Positions 1 to 7,998 of a stretch of DNA of 64,000 nt are shown in pieces. Numbering within the stretch: the first letter of the stretch is position 1; every line of letters begins with the position of its first letter. Origin of the DNA: Rhizobium sp. CB3090 (lineage in GTDB: Bacteria; Pseudomonadota; Alphaproteobacteria; Rhizobiales; Rhizobiaceae); contig NZ_CP121663.1 of assembly GCF_029714285.1 (NCBI RefSeq), positions 1,550,001-1,614,000 of the forward strand, in the 5' to 3' direction. The notes beneath the pieces were generated by a model. The model had not been told where the DNA came from, made no database searches, and saw only the letters and a program-made list of their open reading frames with translations. The translations under genes and the position numbers were made by a program.

Positions 1-1
1 T

Positions 2-523
2 CGCGATCACGAATCTGGTGAGGTACCGATCACCGATGCGGGAAGAAAGGCGGCTCTGCATGATGCGTTCCGCAATGCCGGCTGGGAGTGTCGGCAAATA
101 TTGGAGGCGATGGACGCGGCAGAGGAGATCTACTTCGATCGCGTCAGTCAAATTCGAATGCGCAATTGGATAAAGGGGCGGACCGCCTTGCTCGGCGACG
201 CCGCAGCTTGTGTATCGCTGCTAGCCGGCGAAGGATCGGGACTGGCCATGACTGAAGCCTATGTGCTTGCCGGCGAGCTTGCGCGCGCAAGCAATAATCC
301 TGTGGCAGGTCTTGCTCGTTATCAGCTGGCCATGATGCCTTTCCTGGAGAACAAACAGAAGACAGCAGCCCGGTTTGCTTCATATTTCGTTCCAAAGACC
401 GGTTTTGGGATTGCGTTTCGCAATGGGCTGACTTCACTGATCGATCTGCCGCCGATGGCCAATTTGCTGCTGGGGCGCCAAATGCGCGATGATTTCAGGC
501 TCCCGCACTATGCCTTCGAGTAA
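2..523 (+). CDS. FAD-dependent monooxygenase, C-terminal part (5' end outside window)
   Basis: The reading frame is open from the window edge to the TAA at 521-523, so only the last 173 residues of a longer protein are present. The segment GRTALLGDAAA followed by GSGLAMTEAYVLAGEL is the C-terminal FAD-binding motif (the GD motif touching the FAD ribityl chain) of the class A flavoprotein monooxygenases (PHBH/UbiH/tetracycline-hydroxylase-like family). These enzymes hydroxylate aromatic or other small molecules with NAD(P)H and O2. The substrate cannot be inferred because the N-terminal and substrate-binding parts are missing. It converges on the minus-strand purU gene with a 69-bp gap. Confident as a family call only. 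Confidence 0.8.
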   Translation, partial: RDHESGEVPITDAGRKAALHDAFRNAGWECRQILEAMDAAEEIYFDRVSQIRMRNWIKGRTALLGDAAACVSLLAGEGSGLAMTEAYVLAGELARASNNPVAGLARYQLAMMPFLENKQKTAARFASYFVPKTGFGIAFRNGLTSLIDLPPMANLLLGRQMRDDFRLPHYAFE

Positions 524-547
524 GGGTTCTGGGCCTTCGAGTAAGGG
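512..547. repeat. 15-bp direct repeat across the monooxygenase stop codon
   Basis: The sequence GCCTTCGAGTAAGGG occurs at 512-526, where it contains the TAA stop, and again at 533-547, a 21-bp tandem step. It looks like a small local duplication at the gene's 3' end and has no evident function. Confidence 0.6.
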
Positions 548-592
548 GTCCGGCGAAATTACTCGGCTTGCGGCCGAATAAGCTCACCTGGC

Positions 593-1477
593 TTATCCCA
601 TTCGCTCGGAGGCATAGGAGCCGGGACTTGCCGGGAATACGACGGTGCGGTTGCCATTGATGAAGGTGCGATGATGAATATGGGCGTGAATTGCTCGCGC
701 CAGCACCTGGGCTTCAACGTCTCGTCCGAGAGAAACATAGTCTTCAGAGGACTGCGCATGGGTGATGCGCACCGTATCCTGCTCGATGATCGGACCTTCG
801 TCGAGATCGGCGGTGACGTAGTGAGCCGTGGCGCCGATCAGCTTCACGCCGCGCTCATAGGCTTGCTTGTAAGGGTTGGCGCCCTTGAAGCTCGGCAGGA
901 ACGAGTGATGGATGTTGATGATGCGGCCTGACATCTTCTGGCAAAGCGCATCCGAAAGAATCTGCATGTAGCGGGCAAGAACGACCAGTTCGGCGCCTGA
1001 TTGCTCGACGACTTCCATCAAACGCGTCTCGGCCTGGGGTTTGTTGGCTCTGGTCACGGCGATGTGGTGAAAAGGAATGTCGTGGTTCACGACCAGCTTT
1101 TGATAGTTATGATGGTTGGACACGACCCCGACGATGTCGATCGGTAGCGCTCCAATGCGCCAACGGTAGAGAAGGTCGTTCAGGCAATGCCCAAAGCGGG
1201 AAACCATGAGGATAACCTTCATCCGACGCGATGCGTCGACCAATTCGAAGCTCATCTCAAATTTCTTGGCGACTTTCTCGAAACCCTCCTGGATTTCTGC
1301 CTGGGTTACGCCGTCTTCCGAGACGAAGGTCACTCTCATGAAGAACCTGGAGTTCTCAAGATCGTCAAACTGCGAGGAGTCGATGATGTTGCAGCCTTTA
1401 TCGGCAAGATAACCCGATATCGAAGCGACGATGCCGCGGGTCGACTTGCATGAAACCGTCAGAATGTATTGAGACAT
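593..1477 (-). CDS. purU: formyltetrahydrofolate deformylase PurU
   Basis: Hydrolyses 10-formyl-THF to formate and THF. The 294-residue length is normal. Residues 1-85 form an ACT domain (begins MSQYILTVSCKSTRG), and the rest is a formyltransferase fold with the catalytic stretch INIHHSFLPSFKG and the downstream AHYVTADLDEGPII. The ATG at 1477 is chosen because the ACT domain starts there; the 14 codons upstream are unrelated. It lies downstream of gmaS and mgsCBA on the same strand. In methylotrophic N-methylglutamate clusters, deformylase disposes of the one-carbon unit released as methylene-THF after oxidation to formyl-THF, which fits this context better than purine synthesis. A hairpin at 1495-1522 separates it from gmaS, so it may be expressed at a lower level. 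Confidence 0.93.
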   Translation of the reverse strand: MSQYILTVSCKSTRGIVASISGYLADKGCNIIDSSQFDDLENSRFFMRVTFVSEDGVTQAEIQEGFEKVAKKFEMSFELVDASRRMKVILMVSRFGHCLNDLLYRWRIGALPIDIVGVVSNHHNYQKLVVNHDIPFHHIAVTRANKPQAETRLMEVVEQSGAELVVLARYMQILSDALCQKMSGRIINIHHSFLPSFKGANPYKQAYERGVKLIGATAHYVTADLDEGPIIEQDTVRITHAQSSEDYVSLGRDVEAQVLARAIHAHIHHRTFINGNRTVVFPASPGSYASERMG

Positions 1478-1494
1478 GAGACTATCCGAATAAA

Positions 1495-1522
1495 GAAGAA
1501 GGACCCGTGCCGGTGGCACGGG
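1495..1522 (-). terminator. hairpin with T-rich tail between gmaS and purU
   Basis: On the minus strand the arms CCCGTGCC (1515-1522) and GGCACGGG (1504-1511) pair across a 3-nt loop, followed by TCCTTCTTCTTT. It lies just after the gmaS stop and before the purU start, so it is probably a partial terminator or attenuator. Confidence 0.6.
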
Positions 1523-1552
1523 CCAGATAGCCGCGGATGCGGCGGGGAGAAC

Positions 1553-2860
1553 TCAAATGTCCAGAGTGGTGCTCCGCTCCCACTCGGTAAAATGCGAGCA
1601 ATAGGTGTTCCATTCGCCGTGCTTCAGCTTGAGGTAAGCGGAGGAGAATTCCATACCAAGCGAAGCTCGCAATTCTTCGTCCTTTTCGTATTCACGCAGC
1701 GCGTCGAGAAGATTGAGGGGCAGCTTTGGAGCATCGGTCACGGTATGGCCGTCACGATACATATCGATATCATAGTGGCAGCCGGGATCGGCTTTCGATC
1801 GAATGCCTGAAAGGCCGGCAGCGATAATGATCGCTTGCAGGAGATACGGATTTACCGCGCCATCCGGCAAGCGGAGTTCGAAGCGACCCGGGCCAGGCAC
1901 GCGCACCATATGCGTGCGGTTGTTGCCGGTCCAGGTGACGGTATTCGGCGCCCAAGTCGCGCCCGAGATCGTCCTCGGCGCGTTGATCCGCTTATAAGAA
2001 TTGACCGTTGGGTTGGTAACGGCGGCCAGCGCCGAAGCATGCTTCATGATGCCGCCGAGGAAGGTTTTACCCTGAGCTGAGAGACCAAAGGGCATTTCCC
2101 TATCCGCGAAGGCGTTTACCTTGCCCTCGATGTCCCAAACCGAGATGTGGGCATGGCACCCATTTCCAGTCAGGCCCTTGAAAGGTTTCGGCATGAACGT
2201 GGCGCGAAGGCCGTGCTTTTCGGCGATCGACTTGACCATGAACTTGAAGAAGGAGTGCTTGTCCGCAGTCCTCAGAGCATCGTCATATTCCCAGTTCATC
2301 TCGAACTGGCCGTTCGCGTCCTCGTGGTCGTTCTGATAAGGCTTCCAGCCGAGTTCGAGCATGTAGTCGCAGATCTCGGCAATGACGTCATAGCGACGCA
2401 TAACGGCCTGCTGATCGTAGCAGGGCTTCTCGGCGGTATCGAACTGGTCTGAAATCACGGAGCCATCCGCGGAGATCAGAAAGAACTCCGGCTCCACGCC
2501 GGTTTTTACCCGAAGCCCTTCTTTCGCTGCTTCAGCGACCAGTCTCTTCAGCACCACACGCGGAGCCTGTTCAACAGGCTGATCTTCCATAACGCAGTCG
2601 GCTGCAACCCATGCAACGTCCTTCTTCCACGGTAGCTGGATGACGGAGGAAGCATCGGGAACCGCGAACAGATCGGGATGGGCAGGCGTCAAATCGAGCC
2701 AGGTGGCGAAGCCGGCAAAGCCGGCACCATCTTTTTGCATATCGGCGATGGCTTCCGCCGGAACCAGCTTGGCGCGTTGGCCGCCAAACAGGTCGGTGTA
2801 GCTGATCATGAAATATTTGATGCCTCTTTCGGAGGCGTATTGCGAGAGGTCCAGTGTCAC
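1553..2860 (-). CDS. gmaS: type III glutamine synthetase-like ligase, probable gamma-glutamylmethylamide synthetase
   Basis: A 435-residue glutamine synthetase-family protein with the N-terminal beta-grasp region and the catalytic half carrying EPEFFLI, NGCHAHISVWD, and the ATP/glutamate-binding NNRTH and RFELRLPDGAVNP segments. In rhizobia this family is called GlnT. Next to mgs and mgd homologues it is best read as GmaS, which joins methylamine (rather than ammonia) to glutamate with ATP to give gamma-glutamylmethylamide, the first step of the N-methylglutamate pathway. It is the fourth gene of the minus-strand unit mgsA-mgsB-mgsC-gmaS, 80 bp after mgsC. Family membership is firm; methylamine specificity is inferred from the neighbours, and plain glutamine synthetase III (glnT) is the alternative. 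Confidence 0.88.
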   Translation of the reverse strand: MTLDLSQYASERGIKYFMISYTDLFGGQRAKLVPAEAIADMQKDGAGFAGFATWLDLTPAHPDLFAVPDASSVIQLPWKKDVAWVAADCVMEDQPVEQAPRVVLKRLVAEAAKEGLRVKTGVEPEFFLISADGSVISDQFDTAEKPCYDQQAVMRRYDVIAEICDYMLELGWKPYQNDHEDANGQFEMNWEYDDALRTADKHSFFKFMVKSIAEKHGLRATFMPKPFKGLTGNGCHAHISVWDIEGKVNAFADREMPFGLSAQGKTFLGGIMKHASALAAVTNPTVNSYKRINAPRTISGATWAPNTVTWTGNNRTHMVRVPGPGRFELRLPDGAVNPYLLQAIIIAAGLSGIRSKADPGCHYDIDMYRDGHTVTDAPKLPLNLLDALREYEKDEELRASLGMEFSSAYLKLKHGEWNTYCSHFTEWERSTTLDI

Positions 2861-2940
2861 GTTTGTCCCCTTATGTTGATCTTAGACACTTGCTGGTGAG
2901 GCCGGCCGCATCCTCCCAAACGCACCCGGCCGGGCGTTTT

Positions 2941-4269
2941 TTAGAAACCGGTCTTGCCGGGGATCCAATTGGTGCCGGCGAGCGGCACCTGCGCCATGGC
3001 CGATGCCTCGATCGTCAGTGCTACCAGGTCTTCCGGCTCCAGGTTGTGCAGGTGGTTCTTGCCGCAGGCGCGCGCGATCGTCTGAGCTTCGAGCGTCATG
3101 ACCTTGAGGTAGTTGGCAAGGCGGCGCCCGGCCGCAACCGGATCAAGCCGCTTCGCGAGTTCCGGGTCCTGGGTCGTGATGCCGGCCGGATCCTTGCCCT
3201 CATGCCAATCATCATAGGCGCCGGCAGTTGTGCCGAGCTTCTGATATTCCTCTTCCCAGCGTGGATCGTTATCGCCGATCGCGACGAGTGCCGCCGTGCC
3301 GATCGCGACCGCGTCGGCGCCCAGCGCCAGCGCCTTGGCAACGTCAGCGCCCGAGCGGATGCCGCCCGAAACGATGAGCTGCACCTTCCGATGCATGCCC
3401 AAGTCCTGCAGCGCCTGAACAGCCGGGCGAATGCAGGCGAGTGTCGGCATCCCGACATTCTCGATGAAGACGTCCTGCGTCGCCGCCGTGCCGCCCTGCA
3501 TGCCGTCGAGCACGACGACATCGGCGCCGGCCTTCACGGCCAGAGCGGTGTCGTAATAGGGACGCGCGCCGCCGACCTTGACATAGATCGGCTTCTCCCA
3601 GTCGGTGATTTCGCGCAGCTCCATGATCTTGATTTCGAGATCATCGGGACCGGTCCAGTCCGGATGGCGGCAGGCCGAGCGCTGATCGATGCCCTTCGGC
3701 AGGTTGCGCATATTGGCGACGCGGTCGGAGATCTTCTGGCCGAGCAGCATGCCGCCGCCGCCGGGCTTGGCACCTTGGCCAACCACCACTTCGATAGCGT
3801 CGGCGCGGCGCAAGTCCTTCGGATTCATGCCGTAGCGAGAGGGAAGGTATTGATAGACCAGCGTCTGCGAATGGCCACGTTCCTCATCCGTCATGCCGCC
3901 GTCGCCTGTCGTGGTCGACGTGCCAGCGATCGTCGCACCGCGACCGAGTGCTTCCTTTGCATTGCCGGAAAGCGCACCGAAGCTCATGCCGGCAATGGTG
4001 ATCGGTGTCTTGAGCGTGATCGGCTTCTTGGCGAAACGCGAGCCGAGCACCACGGTCGTATCGCACTTCTCCCGATAGCCTTCGAGCGGATAGCGCGAGA
4101 TCGAGGCGCCGAGGAAGAGCAGGTCGTCGAAATGCGGAACCTTGCGCTTGGTGCCAGCGCCGCGGATGTCGTAGATGCCTGTCGCAGCGGCGCGGCGGAT
4201 TTCGGCGAGCGTATAATCGTCGAAGGTCGCAGACTTGCGTGGCGGGGTATAAGGGTTGTGATAACTCAT
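2941..4269 (-). CDS. mgsC: N-methylglutamate synthase subunit C, FMN-binding glutamate synthase domain
   Basis: 442 residues corresponding to the FMN-binding central domain of glutamate synthase large subunit, as a stand-alone protein (GlxD in rhizobia, MgsC in methylotrophs). Visible signatures are SFGALSGNAKEALGRGA, GMQGGTAATQ and the phosphate-binding ASGGIRSGADVAKALALGADAV region near residue 300. In the N-methylglutamate synthase complex this subunit carries out the flavin-dependent transfer of the methylamino group from gamma-glutamylmethylamide to form N-methylglutamate. mgsB lies 14 bp upstream, so the two are surely co-transcribed. There is no separate small GltD-like electron-donor subunit nearby, as usual for this family. 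Confidence 0.9.
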   Translation of the reverse strand: MSYHNPYTPPRKSATFDDYTLAEIRRAAATGIYDIRGAGTKRKVPHFDDLLFLGASISRYPLEGYREKCDTTVVLGSRFAKKPITLKTPITIAGMSFGALSGNAKEALGRGATIAGTSTTTGDGGMTDEERGHSQTLVYQYLPSRYGMNPKDLRRADAIEVVVGQGAKPGGGGMLLGQKISDRVANMRNLPKGIDQRSACRHPDWTGPDDLEIKIMELREITDWEKPIYVKVGGARPYYDTALAVKAGADVVVLDGMQGGTAATQDVFIENVGMPTLACIRPAVQALQDLGMHRKVQLIVSGGIRSGADVAKALALGADAVAIGTAALVAIGDNDPRWEEEYQKLGTTAGAYDDWHEGKDPAGITTQDPELAKRLDPVAAGRRLANYLKVMTLEAQTIARACGKNHLHNLEPEDLVALTIEASAMAQVPLAGTNWIPGKTGF

Positions 4270-4283
4270 GGGTGTCCCTCGCC

Positions 4284-4970
4284 TCAGTACGCTTCGGCGT
4301 TATCGATGTTGAAATTGTAGAGCTTGCGGGCAGAGCCGTAGCGCTTGAACTCTTCGGGCCTGACGCCAGTGACCCCTGCCCTGTCGAGCAATTCGGCAAG
4401 CTTCTCCAGGTGCTCCCGTCGCATCTCTTTTTCAATGCAATCGGAACCAAGGCTCTTGACCTCACCGCGGACAAAAAGCTTGGCTTCGTAGAGCGAATCC
4501 CCCAGCGCATCGCCGGCATCGCCCAGCACGACGAGATGGCCGGACTGGCCCATAAAGGCCGACATGTGGCCGATGCTGCCATGAACGACGATGTCGATGC
4601 CCTTCATCGAAATGCCGCAGCGCGATGCAGCATTGCCCTTGATAACGAGCAGGCCACCGCGGCCGGTGGCGCCGGCATACTGGCTGGCGTCGCCCTCTAT
4701 GACTACGGTGCCGGACATCATGTTTTCAGCTACACCCGGACCGGCCGAACCATGAACCGTAACCCTGCCGCCGTCATTCATGCCGGCGCAGTAATAGCCG
4801 ACCGATCCTCGGACAGCGACCGTAACGGGGCTATCGATACCAACGGCAACGGCATGGCTGCCGCGTGGGTTGATGACTTCGAATTCTGTGTCGTTGGCAC
4901 CTTTGGAAAGGGCATGCAGCGCGCTGTTCAGTTCGCGAAGAGGGGTGTTGGAAAGATCGAATGTGGGCAT
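4284..4970 (-). CDS. mgsB: N-methylglutamate synthase subunit B, GXGXG domain protein
   Basis: 228 residues forming the right-handed beta-helix GXGXG domain that is normally the C-terminus of glutamate synthase large subunit (GlxC/MgsB). The repeated G-x-x-G turns are clear, for example GSVGYYCAGMNDGGRVTVHG, GPGVAENMMSGTVVIEGDAS and GSIGHMSAFMGQSGHLVVLG. It is a structural subunit that helps connect the amidotransferase and FMN domains. It lies 57 bp downstream of mgsA and 14 bp upstream of mgsC. Size and order mgsA-mgsB-mgsC match known N-methylglutamate synthase operons. Confidence 0.9.
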   Translation of the reverse strand: MPTFDLSNTPLRELNSALHALSKGANDTEFEVINPRGSHAVAVGIDSPVTVAVRGSVGYYCAGMNDGGRVTVHGSAGPGVAENMMSGTVVIEGDASQYAGATGRGGLLVIKGNAASRCGISMKGIDIVVHGSIGHMSAFMGQSGHLVVLGDAGDALGDSLYEAKLFVRGEVKSLGSDCIEKEMRREHLEKLAELLDRAGVTGVRPEEFKRYGSARKLYNFNIDNAEAY

Positions 4971-5027
4971 TGAATCCTCATTGTTCCGGGAGACGGTCTG
5001 AGCCGGCTCCTACTTTTCAGGCGTCCC

Positions 5028-5933
5028 TCAGGCGGCCTTGTCGTGATCCCAGAAGTAAACTGTTGCCGGCTCCGGTTCCCAGACACGGGCATTCTCGATG
5101 CCGGGAAGGTTGACCAGTGCGCGGTATTCCGAGCCGAAGGCGACATACTGGTCCGTCTCGGCCATGACAGCAGGCTTGCAGGCGATCGGGTCGCGCACGA
5201 CGCCGAAGCCGGACTTGGTGCCGACGACGAAGGTGAAGAAGCCGTCGAGATCGTCGAGCGCGCCCGTCAGCGCCTGGCCGAGATCCTTGCCCTTGGCCAT
5301 TTCGGCCGTCAGATAGGCGGCTGCGACCTCGGAATCGTTCTGCGTTTCGAAGGTCATGCCTTCGCGAACTAGTTCGCGGCGCAGGTTATTGTGGTTGGAC
5401 AGCGAGCCGTTGTGCACGAGGCACTGGTCGGCGCCGGTCGAGAACGGATGAGCGCCGAGCGTGGTGACTGCGGATTCGGTTGCCATGCGGGTATGGCCGA
5501 TGCCATGGGTTCCGCTCATCGAGCGGACGTCGAACCGCGCCACGACGTCTTTTGGAAGACCGATTTCCTTGTAAATCTCGACGCTTTCGCCCGATCCCAT
5601 GAGACGGACTGCCGGGCGGATCTCTTCGAGCGCTTTGCGCACATTTCCGAGCTTGGATGCTTCCAGTTCGATGATCGCGTGCGTGCTCTTGATCGACACC
5701 TCGGCTTTGATGCCGGCCTTCTCAAGGTCACTGGCAAGGCCATCGAAGTCCACGCCCGGATTGGCGGACTGGATCGTAATTTTCGCCCGGCCCTCAGAAG
5801 AGCCCCCATAGATTGCGATACCAGCCGAGTCCGGCCCGCGATCCGTCATGGTGATCAGCATATCCGAGAGCAGATTTCCAAGCTGATGCTCAAGGCTCTT
5901 GTCCTTGAGGAACAGTCCAACAATGCCGCACAT
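5028..5933 (-). CDS. mgsA: N-methylglutamate synthase subunit A, class II glutamine amidotransferase
   Basis: 301 residues beginning MCGIVG, so Cys2 becomes the N-terminal nucleophile of an Ntn-type class II amidotransferase after Met removal. Further active-site features are the MTDRGPDSAGIA loop, IGHTRMATES and LVHNGSLSN (NG of the oxyanion hole). It corresponds to GlxB/MgsA and supplies the amidase step releasing the methylamino group from gamma-glutamylmethylamide. It is the first gene of the mgsABC-gmaS(-purU) unit. The promoter should lie in the 274 bp upstream (5934-6207), which holds no other gene apart from the terminator of the XRE gene. Confidence 0.9.
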   Translation of the reverse strand: MCGIVGLFLKDKSLEHQLGNLLSDMLITMTDRGPDSAGIAIYGGSSEGRAKITIQSANPGVDFDGLASDLEKAGIKAEVSIKSTHAIIELEASKLGNVRKALEEIRPAVRLMGSGESVEIYKEIGLPKDVVARFDVRSMSGTHGIGHTRMATESAVTTLGAHPFSTGADQCLVHNGSLSNHNNLRRELVREGMTFETQNDSEVAAAYLTAEMAKGKDLGQALTGALDDLDGFFTFVVGTKSGFGVVRDPIACKPAVMAETDQYVAFGSEYRALVNLPGIENARVWEPEPATVYFWDHDKAA

Positions 5934-6139
5934 AGCGCGTCCCTCCGTTCAGTTGATGGAGAAACAGCTACCATGCAGATGATCCGATATCAACTAAGAA
6001 GAACCAAAAGTTCGTCAGAAGAAACATTCTGGTCAGAGAGTGGGCAGCATGAATAAAAAATACGCCGGAAAACGGGGCAAATGCACATTTAGTCGACACT
6101 TCAGGGATGCGTTCGGGGAAAATTCGGCGTGCAAAAGCA

Positions 6140-6174
6140 GCGGCCCTTGGCACCACAAGGATGCCAAGGGCCGC
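6140..6174 (-). terminator. terminator downstream of the XRE-cupin regulator
   Basis: A perfect 13-bp stem, GCGGCCCTTGGCA (6140-6152) with TGCCAAGGGCCGC (6162-6174), encloses a 9-nt loop. On the minus strand it is followed by TGCTTTTGC. It sits 33 bp after the stop of the regulator at 6208 and insulates it from the mgsA promoter. Confidence 0.75.
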
Positions 6175-6207
6175 GATATCGGTGCAACTCGACGGGCTGG
6201 AAGCCGG

Positions 6208-6879
6208 TCAGGCTTCGCTGCCAGCTTTGTTTGGATACGAAATGATCGAAAGATAACGGCATGGAAGCTGGACGAGCTGTTCCGGCCCATGGGGAGCATC
6301 AGCGTCGAAGAAAAGACTATCCCCCGGCTCCATATCATAGAGCTGATCGCCATGACGATAAACAACCCGACCTTCGAGCATATGAAGGAACTCCATGCCA
6401 TCGTGCTGGAATGTCGGGAAGACATCCGACGCCGTCGTCAGCGTGATGAGATAGGGCTCGACCGAAACGCCGGTTGTGTTGTTATCGATATGTCCAAGCA
6501 GGCTATACTGGTGGCCGGCACGCGTGCCTCTTCGCTCGATATTCAGCCCCTGCCCCGACTTCACGAACGTCGCCTTATGTGGCTCCTCGTATCCACGGAA
6601 AAAGGTCGTGATCGGCACTCCGAGCGCCTTGGATAGAGATTGCAAAGTGCCGAGCGAGGGGGAGATGTTTCCCCGCTCGATCTTCGAGAGCATCCCCGAC
6701 GAAACACCCGTTGCGCTCGCCAGATCCGCGATGGTGATGTTCAGCTTCTTCCGGCACTCTTTGACAGCGTGGCCGATAGCCAGCTCAAGATTGTTTTCAC
6801 GTGGTTCACGGACAGCATGGGGATTTTGATCAAGCCAGTGTTTTACGGCCATCGCTTCCGCGAGTTTTTCTGCAGTCAT
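6208..6879 (-). CDS. XRE-family regulator with C-terminal cupin domain
   Basis: 223 residues. A helix-turn-helix of the Cro/CI type spans roughly residues 35-90 (TIADLASATGVSSGMLSKIERG is diagnostic). A cupin sensor domain follows (FQHDGMEFLHMLEGRVVYRHG and MEPGDSLFFDADAPHGPE). This architecture is common among regulators of amine and polyamine metabolism. The gene sits between the two divergent arms of the N-methylglutamate cluster, immediately upstream of mgsA on the same strand and 37 bp after the AraC-type gene, so it is a likely pathway regulator. The ligand is unknown; a methylated amine or a pathway intermediate is the obvious guess. Confidence 0.88.
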   Translation of the reverse strand: MTAEKLAEAMAVKHWLDQNPHAVREPRENNLELAIGHAVKECRKKLNITIADLASATGVSSGMLSKIERGNISPSLGTLQSLSKALGVPITTFFRGYEEPHKATFVKSGQGLNIERRGTRAGHQYSLLGHIDNNTTGVSVEPYLITLTTASDVFPTFQHDGMEFLHMLEGRVVYRHGDQLYDMEPGDSLFFDADAPHGPEQLVQLPCRYLSIISYPNKAGSEA

Positions 6880-6916
6880 TTATGGGTCGCTTTCCGCGTC
6901 ATTGGATTCTTCAATC

Positions 6917-7909
6917 TTACTCTAAAGCATATTCTGCGCTTCGTGCAGTCTTCGCGGTGTTTCGTGCATCCTTGGGACGCAAGCCAAAGAATGCCGTGAA
7001 GGCATTCGAGAACTGTGCGGCGTTGGAAAATCCCGTCGCAAAGGCAACTTGTGAGACCGACAAGGCACTCTGCTCCACCAGTCGCCGGGCATGCTTCAGG
7101 CGTATCGCGCGGTAGGCATTGGAAAAGGTCGTGTCCTGATGCTCGAGAAACAGTCGGTTCAGGTGACGGGTACTCAGGCCTGCCCACTTCGCCATCGCAT
7201 CTCGACTAAGAGGGTTTTCTATGGAGGTCTCCATCTTCTCCAGAACGGAAAGCAGGACGCGATGATGGGTCCCAAATCGTTCGGCCGACGAACCTCTCTG
7301 CGGATCGACCGAATCTCCGACCGCGGTGTGAAGGTACCAATCGCTAACTCGTCGAGCGAAATCGGCTCCCATGCGATCGGTGATGAGGGCGTGCATCATA
7401 TCCAATGCTGCCACACCGCCGCCGCACGTAATCCGTGCTCCGTCGATAACGAATCTCGTCTGCCGTGGCGTGAGGTTAGGAAAGGTCTCGCGCAACAATG
7501 CAGCATATTCCCAGTGGATCGTAAATTCATGATGATCAAGAAGGCCAGCGGCCGCGAGCATATAGGCCCCGCCTGAAATCGCGCCAATCTTCACGCCCTG
7601 TCGAGCGAGCTTCCGCAGATGAGGATAAAGGCTATCTGCTCCGGCCCAGTCCGCCGGACCACCGCCCGCGCAAACGAAGATCGTATGAAAGGTGTCTCCC
7701 GTTTCGGCCAAGTCCTGACATTTCAGGTCAAACCCCGCAGAACAGCTTATAGGAGCTGCATTCACCGAAAGAGGAACAACCTCATACAAAGGGCTGCCCG
7801 CGAGGAGATTGACGGCTCGCAACGGTTCAGTCGCCGAGGCGTAGCTCATGAGAGCGAAATTGCGGACCGGTACGAACCCAATCCTTTGTGTCACGTTCTT
7901 GTCGGTCAT
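6917..7909 (-). CDS. glxA: GlxA-type AraC family transcriptional regulator
   Basis: 330 residues from the ATG at 7909, chosen because the DJ-1/PfpI-like domain begins there (TQRIGFVPVRNFALMSYASA). The N-terminal GATase1-like domain includes FVCAGGGPADW and GAISGGAYMLAAAGLL. The C-terminal AraC double helix-turn-helix (about residues 220-320) shows LSRDAMAKWAGLSTRHLNRLF and SVSQVAFATGFSNAAQFSNAF. GlxA is the name of the rhizobial homologue next to glxBCD. It is divergent from mgdA with an 89-bp shared promoter region, so it probably activates the mgd operon and perhaps mgs. Confidence 0.9.
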   Translation of the reverse strand: MTDKNVTQRIGFVPVRNFALMSYASATEPLRAVNLLAGSPLYEVVPLSVNAAPISCSAGFDLKCQDLAETGDTFHTIFVCAGGGPADWAGADSLYPHLRKLARQGVKIGAISGGAYMLAAAGLLDHHEFTIHWEYAALLRETFPNLTPRQTRFVIDGARITCGGGVAALDMMHALITDRMGADFARRVSDWYLHTAVGDSVDPQRGSSAERFGTHHRVLLSVLEKMETSIENPLSRDAMAKWAGLSTRHLNRLFLEHQDTTFSNAYRAIRLKHARRLVEQSALSVSQVAFATGFSNAAQFSNAFTAFFGLRPKDARNTAKTARSAEYALE

Positions 7910-7998
7910 GTCCCAAAACACATAAAATGCGTCCTTCTGCAGCAATAATTGCGATGGAAGGCATGTTAGGTCAATCGATATCAACGTGAGATCGGGAC

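Noticed and set aside
2854..4320. 488-residue plus-strand frame opposite mgsC
   Set aside because: Antisense shadow of a well-supported FMN glutamate synthase domain gene.
6140..6174. TGGCAC near 6149 as a sigma-54 promoter
   Set aside because: It lies inside the terminator hairpin and the -12 element does not fit (GATGC).
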